64,000 nt of DNA from Calditrichia bacterium (GTDB taxonomy: Bacteria; Calditrichota; Calditrichia; RBG-13-44-9; J075), in contig JACKAP010000002.1 of NCBI GenBank assembly GCA_020635015.1, forward strand, positions 682,001-746,000, given 5' to 3'. The translations under genes were made by a program, and so were the position numbers. The notes under the pieces were generated by a model, which was not told the origin of the DNA, did not search any database, and saw only the letters and a list, made by a program, of their open reading frames with translations. Below are positions 24,602-32,655 of the stretch, piece by piece (the stretch's first letter is position 1; each line of letters opens with the position of its first letter).

Positions 24602-26230
24602 ATGAACTATGGATTTGTGATTGACAACCGGAAGTGCATCGGTTGCCATGCCTGTACCGTGGCCTGCAAGGCCGAGCACGATGTGCCGGTGGGGGTCAAC
24701 CGTACCTGGGTGAAGTATATCGAAAAGGGTACCTTCCCCAACACCCGCCGGCTTTTCTCGGTGATGCGCTGCAATCACTGCGAAGATGCGCCCTGCGTGG
24801 AGATCTGCCCGGTCACCGCGCTGCATATCCGCGACGATGGGATCGTGGATTTCGATAATCGCCGCTGCATCGGATGCAAGGCCTGCACCCAGGCCTGCCC
24901 CTATGATGCGCTGCACATCGACCCGGAAACCCACACCGCCGCCAAGTGCAATTACTGCGCTCACCGGGTGGATATCGGACTGGAGCCCGCCTGCGTCAAT
25001 GTCTGCCCGGAACATGCAATCATCTCCGGCGACCTCGACGACCCGGCTTCGGAGATCTACCAGTTGATTACCCGCGAACAGGTCAGCGCCCGCAAGGTGG
25101 AGAAGGGGACCAAACCCAATCTGTTCTATATCGACGGCGATGGGGCGTCGCTGATCCCCACTACCGTTGGACAGTCGAGCAGCTACATGTGGAGCACCCA
25201 GTCCGCCGGGGTGGGGCATTATGCCAAAACCGCCGAAGCGCTGGTTGCGAAAGACGATCCCCTGACCCTGGCACAGCAGGCCAACGGCAGTGCAGGCAAT
25301 GGGGTGATTGTCCCCCACGGCAGCAACGACCCGAAGCTGCTGGAAAAAGCCAAAGCGGTCGAGAAGGAGAATGCCCGCCGGGTCTACGACGCCCCCGGCA
25401 AAGGGGTGATGTGGGGCTGGGAAGTCTCTGCCTATGTCTGGACCAAGGCGATCGCTGCCGGCGCTTTCCTGGTGCCCTTTACCGCCCTGGGATTCGGCCT
25501 GAGCAGCGTCTCCGAAACGGTGCAGTGGCTGGGACTGGCGCTGGCGCTGGTCTTTCTGGGGCTCACCGGCGCGCTGCTGGTAAAGGATCTCGACCAGCCC
25601 ACCCGCTTCGCCTATGTGCTGCTGCGGCCGCAATGGCGCTCCTGGCTGGTGCGCGGAGGGTATGCCATCACGGCCTACGGCGGTCTGTTGACCCTTTGGG
25701 GTGCCGCGAAGTTTCTCGGCTGGAACCAACTGGCCTCCATTCCGATGTGGGGCGGGGCCATCTTCGCAGTGATTACGGCCATCTACACCGCATTTCTGTT
25801 TGCCCAGGCCAAAGGACGGGATTTCTGGCAGAGCCCTACACTGCCCCTGCACATGCTGGTGCACGCCTTCCTGGCCGGCGGGGCCGTGTTTGCGGTGCTG
25901 ACCCTGTTCCAGTTGGGTAATATTGATTGGGAATGGTTCGTCCATCGTGTGCTGTTGGCGGCGCTTATCCTCAATCTGATCGTGATGGTGTCCGAGCTCG
26001 TCACCCCCCATCCCACCACCGACGCCAAGCAAACCGTGGAGATGATCGTCTCCGGCCGTTTTAAGGGCGCCTTCTGGGTGGGGAGCGTGATAGTGGGCAA
26101 TCTGCTGCCCCTGGTGCTGCTTTCCTTTGGCCTGAACCTGCTGGTGCCGGCCGGCCTGCTGGCGCTGATCGGCATTTACATCACCGAGCACATTTGGGTG
26201 CGCGCACCGCAGATGATTCCGTTGAGTTGA
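24602..26230 (+). CDS. Fused four-cluster ferredoxin and NrfD-type membrane subunit
   Basis: A 542-residue electron-transfer subunit. Residues about 1-190 hold four [4Fe-4S] cysteine sets: CIGCHACTVACKAEH, CNHCEDAPCVEICP, CIGCKACTQACPYDA and CNYC with ACVNVCPEHA. A linker (190-275) leads to an NrfD/PsrC-like domain with about eight membrane helices starting MWGWEVSAYVWTKAIAAGAF. In most complexes (PsrABC, SoeABC) these are two separate proteins. Here it should pass electrons between the molybdoenzyme and quinone. No signal peptide is present, so the clusters face the cytoplasm. A GGGGA site precedes the ATG. Confidence 0.9.
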   Translation: MNYGFVIDNRKCIGCHACTVACKAEHDVPVGVNRTWVKYIEKGTFPNTRRLFSVMRCNHCEDAPCVEICPVTALHIRDDGIVDFDNRRCIGCKACTQACPYDALHIDPETHTAAKCNYCAHRVDIGLEPACVNVCPEHAIISGDLDDPASEIYQLITREQVSARKVEKGTKPNLFYIDGDGASLIPTTVGQSSSYMWSTQSAGVGHYAKTAEALVAKDDPLTLAQQANGSAGNGVIVPHGSNDPKLLEKAKAVEKENARRVYDAPGKGVMWGWEVSAYVWTKAIAAGAFLVPFTALGFGLSSVSETVQWLGLALALVFLGLTGALLVKDLDQPTRFAYVLLRPQWRSWLVRGGYAITAYGGLLTLWGAAKFLGWNQLASIPMWGGAIFAVITAIYTAFLFAQAKGRDFWQSPTLPLHMLVHAFLAGGAVFAVLTLFQLGNIDWEWFVHRVLLAALILNLIVMVSELVTPHPTTDAKQTVEMIVSGRFKGAFWVGSVIVGNLLPLVLLSFGLNLLVPAGLLALIGIYITEHIWVRAPQMIPLS

Positions 26231-26360
26231 TGTTTGCTCACTGACGCTCGCGATGTTTGCCTTCGGCGTCATTGGCGCTTCGCGCGTCACTGGGCCTTCG
26301 GCCGTCATTTGCCTATGACGTCAACCAAGAACCAACAACCAAGAACCAAGAACCAACATC
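26231..26360. repeat. CTTCGG-loop words and ACCAAGAACCAAC words
   Basis: The gap between the two oxidoreductase genes has small self-complementary units with UUCG-type loops (GGCCTTCGGCC, GCGCTTCGCGC), then a run of AACCAAGAACCAAC words. The latter belong to the same set as 40622-40687 and 51033-51117. Confidence 0.75.
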
Positions 26361-26379
26361 TTGAAAAAAAGGACACATC

Positions 26380-29247
26380 ATGGCTACCGTGCATAAACCG
26401 AGTCTGATCGAAAAAATTGCTGAGAAACTGCGGCTGATTCCCAATCTGCATCAGCCGCAGGAATCGCCGATCCCGCGCCTCACCGAGCCGGGCAAACTGA
26501 GCAGCTATCCGCCTCCGGAAAAATGGGATGGCTGGGTGGAATATGAGGCGAAAAGCGGCTTCCGGCGGGAGAAAAAAGAGTATATGATCGTACCGACCAA
26601 CTGCTTCAACTGCGAGGCCGGCTGCGGTTTGCTGAGCTATATCGACAAAGAAACCATGGAAGTGCGCAAATTCGAGGGTAATCCGTATCACCCCGGCAGT
26701 CGCGGCCGCAACTGCGCCAAAGGGCCGGCCACCATCAACCAGATCAAGGATCCCGACCGCATTCTTCGTCCCCTCAAACGGGTGGGCAAGCGCGGCGAGG
26801 GCAAATGGAAGGAGGTCTCCTGGGATGAGGTGCTGGATGATATCGCCGGGCGTCTGCGCAAGGCGATTCAGGAGAAGCGCAATAATGAGATCGCCTATCA
26901 TGTCGGGCGGCCGGGTCATGAAGGATATGTCGACCGGGTGCTGCAGGCCTGGGGAGTTGACGGGCACAACAGCCACACCAACATTTGCTCTGCCGGGGCG
27001 CGCTTCGGTTACGCCATCTGGCAGGGCTACGACCGCCCCTCGCCAGATCACGCCCATGCCCGTTTCATCCTGCTGATCAGCGCCCACCTGGAATCGGGGC
27101 ACTATTTTAATCCCCACGCCCAGCGGATCATCGAGGGAATGATGAACGGAGCGAAAATGGCGGTGATGGACCCGCGCCTCTCCAACACCGCCAGCATGGC
27201 CAACTACTGGATGCCGACCTACCCCGGCACCGAGGCGGCGGTACTCCTGGCCATGGCCAAAGTCATCCTGGACGAAGGTCTCTACAATGCGCCCTACCTG
27301 CGCAACTGGGTCAACTGGCAGGAATATATGGCCAACGAACGCCCGGAGACGGAAGCGACCTTCGAGAACTTCATCGCCGCGCTGCGCGAGGAATACCGCG
27401 AATATACCCCGGAATACGCCGCTAAAGAGGCGGGCATCTCGGCGGAGATGATCGTGGAAGTGGCCCGCAAGATCGGCCAGGCCGGGGAACACTTCGCCAC
27501 CCACAACTGGCGCAGCGCCTCCAGCGGCAACCTCGGCGGCTGGGCGGTCTCCCGCTGCCTGCACTTCCTCAACGTGCTCACCGGCAGCGTCGGCACTCCC
27601 GGCGGCACCTCTCCCAGCGCCTGGAATAAGTTCAAACCGACCATGTTCGACAAACCTCCGGCGCAGAAATTCTGGAATACCTTACATTTCCCGGATGAAT
27701 ATCCCCTGGCCCACTACGAGATGAGCTTTCTGCTGCCCCATTTTCTCAAGGAAGGCCGGGGGCGGATGGACGTCTATTTCACCCGGGTGTTTAATCCGGT
27801 GTGGACCTATCCGGATGGCTTCAGCTGGATCGAAGCGCTTTCGGATGAAAATATGTTCGGCATGCACATCGCCCTCACCCCCACCTGGAACGAGACCGCC
27901 TATTATGCCGACTATGTGCTGCCGATGGGACATTCCGGAGAGCGGCACGATCTGCTGAGCTACGAGACCCATTCCGGCATGTGGATGGCCTTCCGCCAGC
28001 CGGTATTGCGCGAGGCCCGGCGGCGCCTGGGCCAGCCGGTGGAATTTACCTATCAGGCCAACCCCGGAGCGGTATGGGAAGAGGATGAATTCTGGATCGA
28101 GCTCTCCTGGCGCATCGACCCCGACGGCAGCCTGGGCATCCGCCAGCACTTCCTGTCGCCCTACCGCGAGGGAGAGAAGGTCACCATCGACGAATACTAC
28201 CGCTATGTCTTTGAGCATACCCCCGGCTTGCCGGAAAAAGCGGAGGAGGAGGGACTTTCACCCCTGGATTATATGCGTAAATACGGCGCCTTCGAAGTGG
28301 AAAAGACTTCCTACCGCAAAGACATGAAAGCGCTGACCGACGAGGAAATGAAGGGGGCGAAAGTCGACCCGAAAACCCAGACCATCTCCAAAAACGGTAA
28401 AGCGATCGGCGTGATGGTCGAGGGCAAGGCTTACACCGGCTTCCCTTCCCCCTCCCGCAAGCAGGAGTTCTATTCCCAGACCATGGTCGACTGGGGCTGG
28501 CCGGAATACCGCCTGCCGGTTTATATCAAGAGTCATGTGCATGAGGAACAGATGGACCGCGAAAAAGGCGACTTCCCGCTGGTGCCCACCTTCCGCCTGC
28601 CCACCCTGATCCACTCCCGCTCCGCCAATGCCAAGTGGCTGACTGAGATCTCCAACCGCAACCCGGTGTGGATGCATACCAGTGATGCGGCAAAGCTGGG
28701 CATCGAGACCGGTGACCTGGTGCGGGTGAATACCGGCATCGGCTATTTTGTCGATAAGGTTTGGGTAACCGAGGGAATGAAGCCGGGAATCGTGGCCTGC
28801 TCCCATCACCTCGGGCGCTGGCGCCGGCCCCAGGATACGGTGGGCAACCGCTGGGCCACCAACACCGTGGCGATCGAATCCGAGGGCGGCAAGTGGAAAA
28901 TGAAAGTGCTCGATGGGGTGCGGCCCTTCAAGAGCAATGACCCGGATTCCTCACGGATCTTCTGGAACGACGGAGGGGTGCATCAGAACATCACCTTCCC
29001 GGTGCATCCGGACCCGATCAGCGGGATGCATTGCTGGCATCAGAAGGTGCGCATCGAGAAAGCCCGGACGGAGGATCAATACGGGGACATTTTTGTCGAT
29101 ACCGAAAAGTCCTTCGAGATCTACCGCGAATGGCTGAAGATGGCCCGCCCGGCGCCGGGACCGAACGGATTACGCCGCCCCCTCTGGCTGGGCCGCCCAC
29201 TGCGCCCGGTGGAAGAGTTGTTTTATTTGGATAAGAAGAAGGCTTAA
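26380..29247 (+). CDS. Molybdopterin oxidoreductase, SoeA/PsrA-like
   Basis: A 955-residue bis-MGD molybdoenzyme of the DMSO reductase family. The N-terminal [4Fe-4S] site is C75-x2-C78-x3-C82 with C112 in NCAKGP. The probable Mo ligand is C203 in SHTNICSAGARFG. Family blocks such as VSWDEVLDDIAGRL, MDPRLSNTASMANYW and a C-terminal dinucleotide-binding domain follow. No twin-arginine signal is present, so it works in the cytoplasm. This fits sulfite dehydrogenase SoeA better than the exported PsrA/PhsA/TtrA enzymes. With a persulfide dioxygenase (which makes sulfite) and SulP transporters beside it, sulfite oxidation to sulfate is the most economical role; polysulfide or tetrathionate chemistry remains possible. 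AAAGGA precedes the ATG. Confidence 0.88.
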   Translation: MATVHKPSLIEKIAEKLRLIPNLHQPQESPIPRLTEPGKLSSYPPPEKWDGWVEYEAKSGFRREKKEYMIVPTNCFNCEAGCGLLSYIDKETMEVRKFEGNPYHPGSRGRNCAKGPATINQIKDPDRILRPLKRVGKRGEGKWKEVSWDEVLDDIAGRLRKAIQEKRNNEIAYHVGRPGHEGYVDRVLQAWGVDGHNSHTNICSAGARFGYAIWQGYDRPSPDHAHARFILLISAHLESGHYFNPHAQRIIEGMMNGAKMAVMDPRLSNTASMANYWMPTYPGTEAAVLLAMAKVILDEGLYNAPYLRNWVNWQEYMANERPETEATFENFIAALREEYREYTPEYAAKEAGISAEMIVEVARKIGQAGEHFATHNWRSASSGNLGGWAVSRCLHFLNVLTGSVGTPGGTSPSAWNKFKPTMFDKPPAQKFWNTLHFPDEYPLAHYEMSFLLPHFLKEGRGRMDVYFTRVFNPVWTYPDGFSWIEALSDENMFGMHIALTPTWNETAYYADYVLPMGHSGERHDLLSYETHSGMWMAFRQPVLREARRRLGQPVEFTYQANPGAVWEEDEFWIELSWRIDPDGSLGIRQHFLSPYREGEKVTIDEYYRYVFEHTPGLPEKAEEEGLSPLDYMRKYGAFEVEKTSYRKDMKALTDEEMKGAKVDPKTQTISKNGKAIGVMVEGKAYTGFPSPSRKQEFYSQTMVDWGWPEYRLPVYIKSHVHEEQMDREKGDFPLVPTFRLPTLIHSRSANAKWLTEISNRNPVWMHTSDAAKLGIETGDLVRVNTGIGYFVDKVWVTEGMKPGIVACSHHLGRWRRPQDTVGNRWATNTVAIESEGGKWKMKVLDGVRPFKSNDPDSSRIFWNDGGVHQNITFPVHPDPISGMHCWHQKVRIEKARTEDQYGDIFVDTEKSFEIYREWLKMARPAPGPNGLRRPLWLGRPLRPVEELFYLDKKKA

Positions 29248-29255
29248 AACTACAG

Positions 29256-29283
29256 GTAGGGGCGGGTCGCGACCCGCCCCTAC
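29256..29283. terminator. Perfect 28-base palindrome after the molybdoenzyme
   Basis: GTAGGGGCGGGTCG is followed directly by its reverse complement. It lies nine bases after the molybdoenzyme stop and before a convergent gene. It resembles a GTAGGGGCGGGT-type repeat common between genes in many bacteria. It could act as a two-way stop, though no U-run follows. Confidence 0.75.
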
Positions 29284-29291
29284 AAAATTAT

Positions 29292-29699
29292 CTATTTAAT
29301 CCGGTAAAACTCAATCCGCCGGTTTTTCGCCCGGCCGGCCGGGGTATCGTTAGGGGCGATGGGGCGGTCCGGCCCGAAACCTTTGGCGGTCATCCGGGTC
29401 GCGGAAATCCCCTTGTCGACCAGATACGCTTTCACGCTTTCAGCCCGCTTCTGGGAGAGGCGGCGGTTGAGATCTGCGCCACCGGTGTTATCGGTATGAC
29501 CGTGGATCTCCACCTCGATATCCGGATTATCATTAAGGGTCTCGAATACTTTATCCAGAATTGATTCCGAATTGGGATCGAGTTCGGCACTGCCGCTGCG
29601 GAAATAGATCCCGTCCAGGGCGATCGGTTTTTTTACCTCCAGCACAATCTCCGGCTTTTCATCCGGGCAGCCGTCCTCATCTTGAAAACCGTCAATGTA
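29292..29699 (-). pseudogene. Truncated OmpA-family protein
   Basis: The 3' part encodes a complete OmpA/MotB peptidoglycan-binding domain: YFRSGSAELDPNSESILDKV, EIHGHTDNTGGADLNRRLSQ, RAESVKAYLVDKG and a final AKNRRIEFYRIK. In frame upstream, with no usual start codon, one thrombospondin-type-3-like unit remains (IDGFQDEDGCPDEKPEI). Such units normally link this domain to an N-terminal outer-membrane barrel. The barrel is absent; upstream sequence belongs to another reading frame and gene. A GTG at 29645 could start a 117-residue protein without a signal peptide, so the alternative is a short cytosolic-start product. A 5'-deleted remnant is more likely. Confidence 0.6.
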
Positions 29700-29746
29700 T
29701 TGTACTCCTTTCCTTGAGTGTGAAACCGCTGCCGCATCAGCCTGCT

Positions 29747-30001
29747 TCAGGCAGCGCGCCGTCGGCCGGGCTTTTTGGGGCCTCCCGGTTTCTTCGGCTT
29801 TGCAGCAGGCGGTGTTTTCATTTGGGATTGGCTGGCTGCCGGCTGGGCGGGCTTACCTCCCGTCTTGTCCGTCCGGGTAGCCGATTTTTGATCCTGGGGC
29901 TTGCTCTTGGATGTCAATACGATGTAAAATGTGTAAAACAACAGCCCGGTAAAAAAGGCTGCGCCAGCAGCTAACGCGACATACAACAGATAATGCATCA
30001 T
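29747..30001 (-). CDS. Small single-span membrane protein with Pro/Lys-rich tail
   Basis: An 84-residue protein starting MMHYLLYVALAAGAAFFTGL: one membrane helix, then a hydrophilic tail rich in lysine, proline, alanine and glutamine that ends PKKPGRRRAA. The ATG at 30001 follows GAGGGG. No family is recognised. The tail probably lies in the cytoplasm by the positive-inside rule. Its 3' end abuts the OmpA-like remnant. Confidence 0.6.
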   Translation of the reverse strand: MMHYLLYVALAAGAAFFTGLLFYTFYIVLTSKSKPQDQKSATRTDKTGGKPAQPAASQSQMKTPPAAKPKKPGGPKKPGRRRAA

Positions 30002-30303
30002 TTTGTATCCCCTCGTTGAAATCTTTACCCGATTTATGCGCTCGGGACAAACAACGAAAATCAAATGATATGCCAGATGTCAACCGGTAGCGGAACTGTA
30101 TGAACCGTATGAAGCAATGAACATCGAAAGTTGGGTTAAGTTAATGATTGATATTGATTTATACACACTTTAACAAAATTTATGAAGATACACAGAACGA
30201 TCGCACGGATGGCGCCGGGCGGGATAGCGGCCCAGTCATAGGCGTTTTTTTATCAGGTTGATAAAAATGCTTTTTCCGAGCGGTATTTTTAGATCATTAT
30301 GAT
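30002..30303. other. AT-rich gap, no gene seen
   Basis: This region upstream of the small membrane protein is AT-rich (for example TTTATACACACTTTAAC) and presumably holds its promoter. I see no open reading frame, tRNA or strong repeat. Confidence 0.4.
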
Positions 30304-30370
30304 AAAAAAAGGCCTGCCCGGAGCGCTGCATTTCTCAATACGATAGGAAATGCGTTGCGCCGGGCAGGCC
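30304..30370 (-). terminator. Intrinsic terminator of the beta-lactamase-fold gene
   Basis: On the minus strand a stem GGCCTGCCCGGCGCAACGC...GGGCAGGCC (arms ending at 30311 and 30370, with small mismatches) is followed by seven T residues. It begins about 20 bases after the stop codon. Confidence 0.85.
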
Positions 30371-30390
30371 GTGCCAAAATGAAGGCTCTA

Positions 30391-31308
30391 TCAGGAAGGT
30401 TGTTGCAGCACCGACTCGATCGCCGGGATTAAATCGCGTAAGATGGTTTCTCCATTGGGATCTTCCACCAGGCCGACCACGATATAGCGACGCCAGACCG
30501 GGCCCCAGACCATTACCGAATCGGCATGCCAGTTTCGCCAGGTGCCGGACTTCCGGTACAATTTCCCTTCCGGGACCAATTGGTGTAAAGTGTTTACAAA
30601 CTTATGGTTTATCTCCGGATCAGCTAACATTTCGAGCATTCGGTCAGATTCTCTGAAACTGACCAGTTTCCCCATCGCCAGTAAATAATAAAACCGGCAC
30701 ACCTGAGTGACGCTGGCTCCGTGACTAATGCCCATCAGCGGATCTGGATAGCGCTTTCCGCTTTTGGCATAGCGTTTTCCCACCCAAAGCCCCCCACCGT
30801 GTTTGGGGTCGTAGAGTTCATAGGCCGGATTCATCAACACCGATTGGATATAATCCATGCCCAAACGGTCGATCATCCGGGTGGCGGCGGCGTTATCGGA
30901 GCGGCTGATCATGATGCGCATATCGTGCAGCACTTCCGGGGTTTCCTCCAGGATACCGTCCGCCAGCGCCTGGCTGGAAGCCAGCAGAATCGCCAGCTTC
31001 GGCAGGCTGGCTGCATACATCATGTGGTCCCCGTTGATCCGGGCAAAACGGATATGGTGCGGATCGCTAATGTCGACCAGGCCGACCGCCATTTTGTTCT
31101 TGGCGAGCAGCTTTTTCCATACCGGATTCTTGCGCAGTTCCTTTTCCAGCCGCTGCTGGAGATGCGCGTCTAACTGCTTGCGTAACGGATGGATCTGCTC
31201 ATTCGGCAGGGGATACGGCAAATCGGTGTCAATACGCCAGGCCGGCGCATTGGAAAAGATCACAAAAATGAATAAAACAACTGCATATATCAGCATTCGG
31301 ACCTGCAT
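30391..31308 (-). CDS. Class A beta-lactamase-fold serine hydrolase
   Basis: A 305-residue protein with an N-terminal membrane/signal helix and the three active-site motifs of penicillin-interacting serine enzymes: S101-x-x-K104 (YAASLPKLAIL), S137-D-N139 (SRSDNAAATRM) and K253-S-G (YRKSGTWRNW). The omega-loop E-x-x-L-N motif with the deacylating glutamate of true class A lactamases is not visible between SDN and KSG. It is therefore more likely a peptidoglycan-related DD-peptidase or other hydrolase than a resistance enzyme. A GAGGGA site precedes the ATG and an intrinsic terminator follows. Confidence 0.78.
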   Translation of the reverse strand: MQVRMLIYAVVLFIFVIFSNAPAWRIDTDLPYPLPNEQIHPLRKQLDAHLQQRLEKELRKNPVWKKLLAKNKMAVGLVDISDPHHIRFARINGDHMMYAASLPKLAILLASSQALADGILEETPEVLHDMRIMISRSDNAAATRMIDRLGMDYIQSVLMNPAYELYDPKHGGGLWVGKRYAKSGKRYPDPLMGISHGASVTQVCRFYYLLAMGKLVSFRESDRMLEMLADPEINHKFVNTLHQLVPEGKLYRKSGTWRNWHADSVMVWGPVWRRYIVVGLVEDPNGETILRDLIPAIESVLQQPS

Positions 31309-31358
31309 CTAGGGATTCCCTCGTATAAATCTTCTGACGTTCCCGCACTTTGATCCCC

Positions 31359-31384
31359 GGCGGTTAAGGCTGTTTTTAACCGCC
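31359..31384. other. Stem-loop downstream of DUF4395 gene
   Basis: GGCGGTTAA and TTAACCGCC form a perfect nine-base stem with an eight-base loop in the gap between two minus-strand genes. No clear U-run follows, so its role as a terminator is uncertain. Confidence 0.5.
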
Positions 31385-31437
31385 TTACAGTTGAGCCAGC
31401 GGTCTGCTGAAATATGTGCAAAACAAGTACCGGATTT

Positions 31438-31938
31438 TTAGCTGATTTCCTGCCCGGTGTTTTGTGTTTTCGGATAGCCGAAAAACAGCCGGTAAAGGTA
31501 AGACGGCATACAAAACCCGAGCGTGATGTTGATGAATGGCACGGTTACAAACAGGATCCCCATCGCATAACCCATCTGGGTGGCCTGAAAGTGAAACAGC
31601 AGGGCATTGACCGTCAGCCACACCGTGGCGAGGGCGCAGGCAAAGCGCCGGGGTGCGCTGTATGGGGGAAGTTTTTCGCCGCCGGTCAGGAAGCGGATGC
31701 CGTAGTTGTAAATAACGTCAAACGGATGGGTGGGCAAGAGCGCGCCCAGGGCGGCGAATGGTATCAGGGCGGCGATAATTTCCGGCGACGCCTGGTAAAA
31801 ACCGGCTGCCGCCCAAATGAGGCAGATCGCCGGCGCCAGGCGCAGCCAGCGGTCGACCTCCCGCTGTCGCTGCTCGGAGAGGCCGGTGAATCCCTGCAAT
31901 TCCAGGCGGCCGCGCAGAGTGAGGAGTGATTTATCCAT
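31438..31938 (-). CDS. DUF4395-like four-helix membrane protein
   Basis: A 166-residue protein with an N-terminal amphipathic stretch (LQGFTGLSEQRQREVDRWLR) and about four hydrophobic helices. It contains THPFDVIYNYGIRF in the middle and FCMPSYLYRLFFG near the end, resembling the DUF4395 membrane family. Function is unknown; some relatives lie near thiol-redox genes. AAGGAAA precedes the ATG. Confidence 0.6.
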   Translation of the reverse strand: MDKSLLTLRGRLELQGFTGLSEQRQREVDRWLRLAPAICLIWAAAGFYQASPEIIAALIPFAALGALLPTHPFDVIYNYGIRFLTGGEKLPPYSAPRRFACALATVWLTVNALLFHFQATQMGYAMGILFVTVPFINITLGFCMPSYLYRLFFGYPKTQNTGQEIS

Positions 31939-31957
31939 CGTATTTCCTTAATAGTAT

Positions 31958-32115
31958 TCAGTTGTCAGTTGTCAGTTGTCAGTTATTAATGCCAATTACA
32001 AGTTGAACAAAACAAATATATTTAGCCACGGATTCACACAGATTTACACGGATTTTGTTGTTTTTTGTAAAAAGGCAGGCTTTTATCTGTGTTTATCCGT
32101 GAAAATCCGTGGCTA
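31958..32115. repeat. CAGTTGT words and CACGGATT-word hairpin
   Basis: Bases 31958-31985 are tandem TCAGTTG heptamers. Bases 32023-32115 form a long imperfect hairpin with TAGCCACGGATTCACACAG on the left and ...AATCCGTGGCTA on the right, around a T-rich loop. Both lie upstream of the DUF4395 gene. Confidence 0.8.
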
Positions 32116-32208
32116 AAATTCAACATGTAAATGGCATTATTAGTTGCTGTTATTACAATTACATATATTTTCGCTCCACACTCTCCGCCCTTTGCTCTCC
32201 GCCCTCTG

Positions 32209-32436
32209 CTAAAAGATCCCCCGCGCAATACAATACGGCAGGATGATGTAAATCATCGTATCCCGCACCAGGTAATAGGCCAGAATGGCAAACAAAAACT
32301 TCTTCCCCCGCCGGCGCAGCAGCGCCTTGAACCCCTCCCGCTTCACGATCAGGATGCTGTCGATGATGTAGTGCTTATAGAGCCGGAAAAGCACGTTCTG
32401 TTGAAATCTGCCGGCGACGATCGATTGGGTTTTCAT
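32209..32436 (-). CDS. Small basic membrane-associated protein
   Basis: A 75-residue protein beginning MKTQSIVAGRFQQNVLF. It has a strongly basic centre (KREGFKALLRRRGKKF) followed by hydrophobic FLFAILAYYLVRDTMIYIIL. The ATG at 32436 follows AGAGGAA. No family is recognised. It follows the methyltransferase gene on the same strand, separated by a GCAGATT-word repeat, so co-transcription is possible. Confidence 0.6.
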   Translation of the reverse strand: MKTQSIVAGRFQQNVLFRLYKHYIIDSILIVKREGFKALLRRRGKKFLFAILAYYLVRDTMIYIILPYCIARGIF

Positions 32437-32470
32437 TACATTCCTCTTAAACTGTTTGGTTGTCTTGATT

Positions 32471-32588
32471 GCACACAGATTACGCAGATTTGACAGATCT
32501 ACGCAGATTAACTGCATTCAATAAATGGATTTGTTCGTTACTCAAAAAAATCTGTGCAAATCTGTTGAATCTGTGAAATCTGCGTGCC
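32471..32588. repeat. GCAGATT-word hairpin
   Basis: A GCACACAGATTACGCAGATT arm faces an ...AATCTGCGTGCC arm across about 70 bases. The same words appear at 62965-63064. Confidence 0.8.
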
Positions 32589-32655
32589 ATTTAAGTTGTG
32601 CCCATCCCCACACTTGATAGGATGGGCTCGCATTACCTTCATGTTAATTCGCCGC

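Noticed and set aside
24440..26308. 622-residue open frame antisense to the ferredoxin-NrfD gene
   Set aside because: A long antisense frame expected in GC-rich coding DNA; the plus strand has four intact cysteine-cluster motifs.
30391..31308. Antibiotic-resistance beta-lactamase
   Set aside because: The fold motifs are there, but the deacylation glutamate motif is not seen and no resistance context exists.
32034..32228. 64-residue frame across repeat DNA
   Set aside because: Most of it is translated from the CACGGATT word hairpin; no ribosome site.
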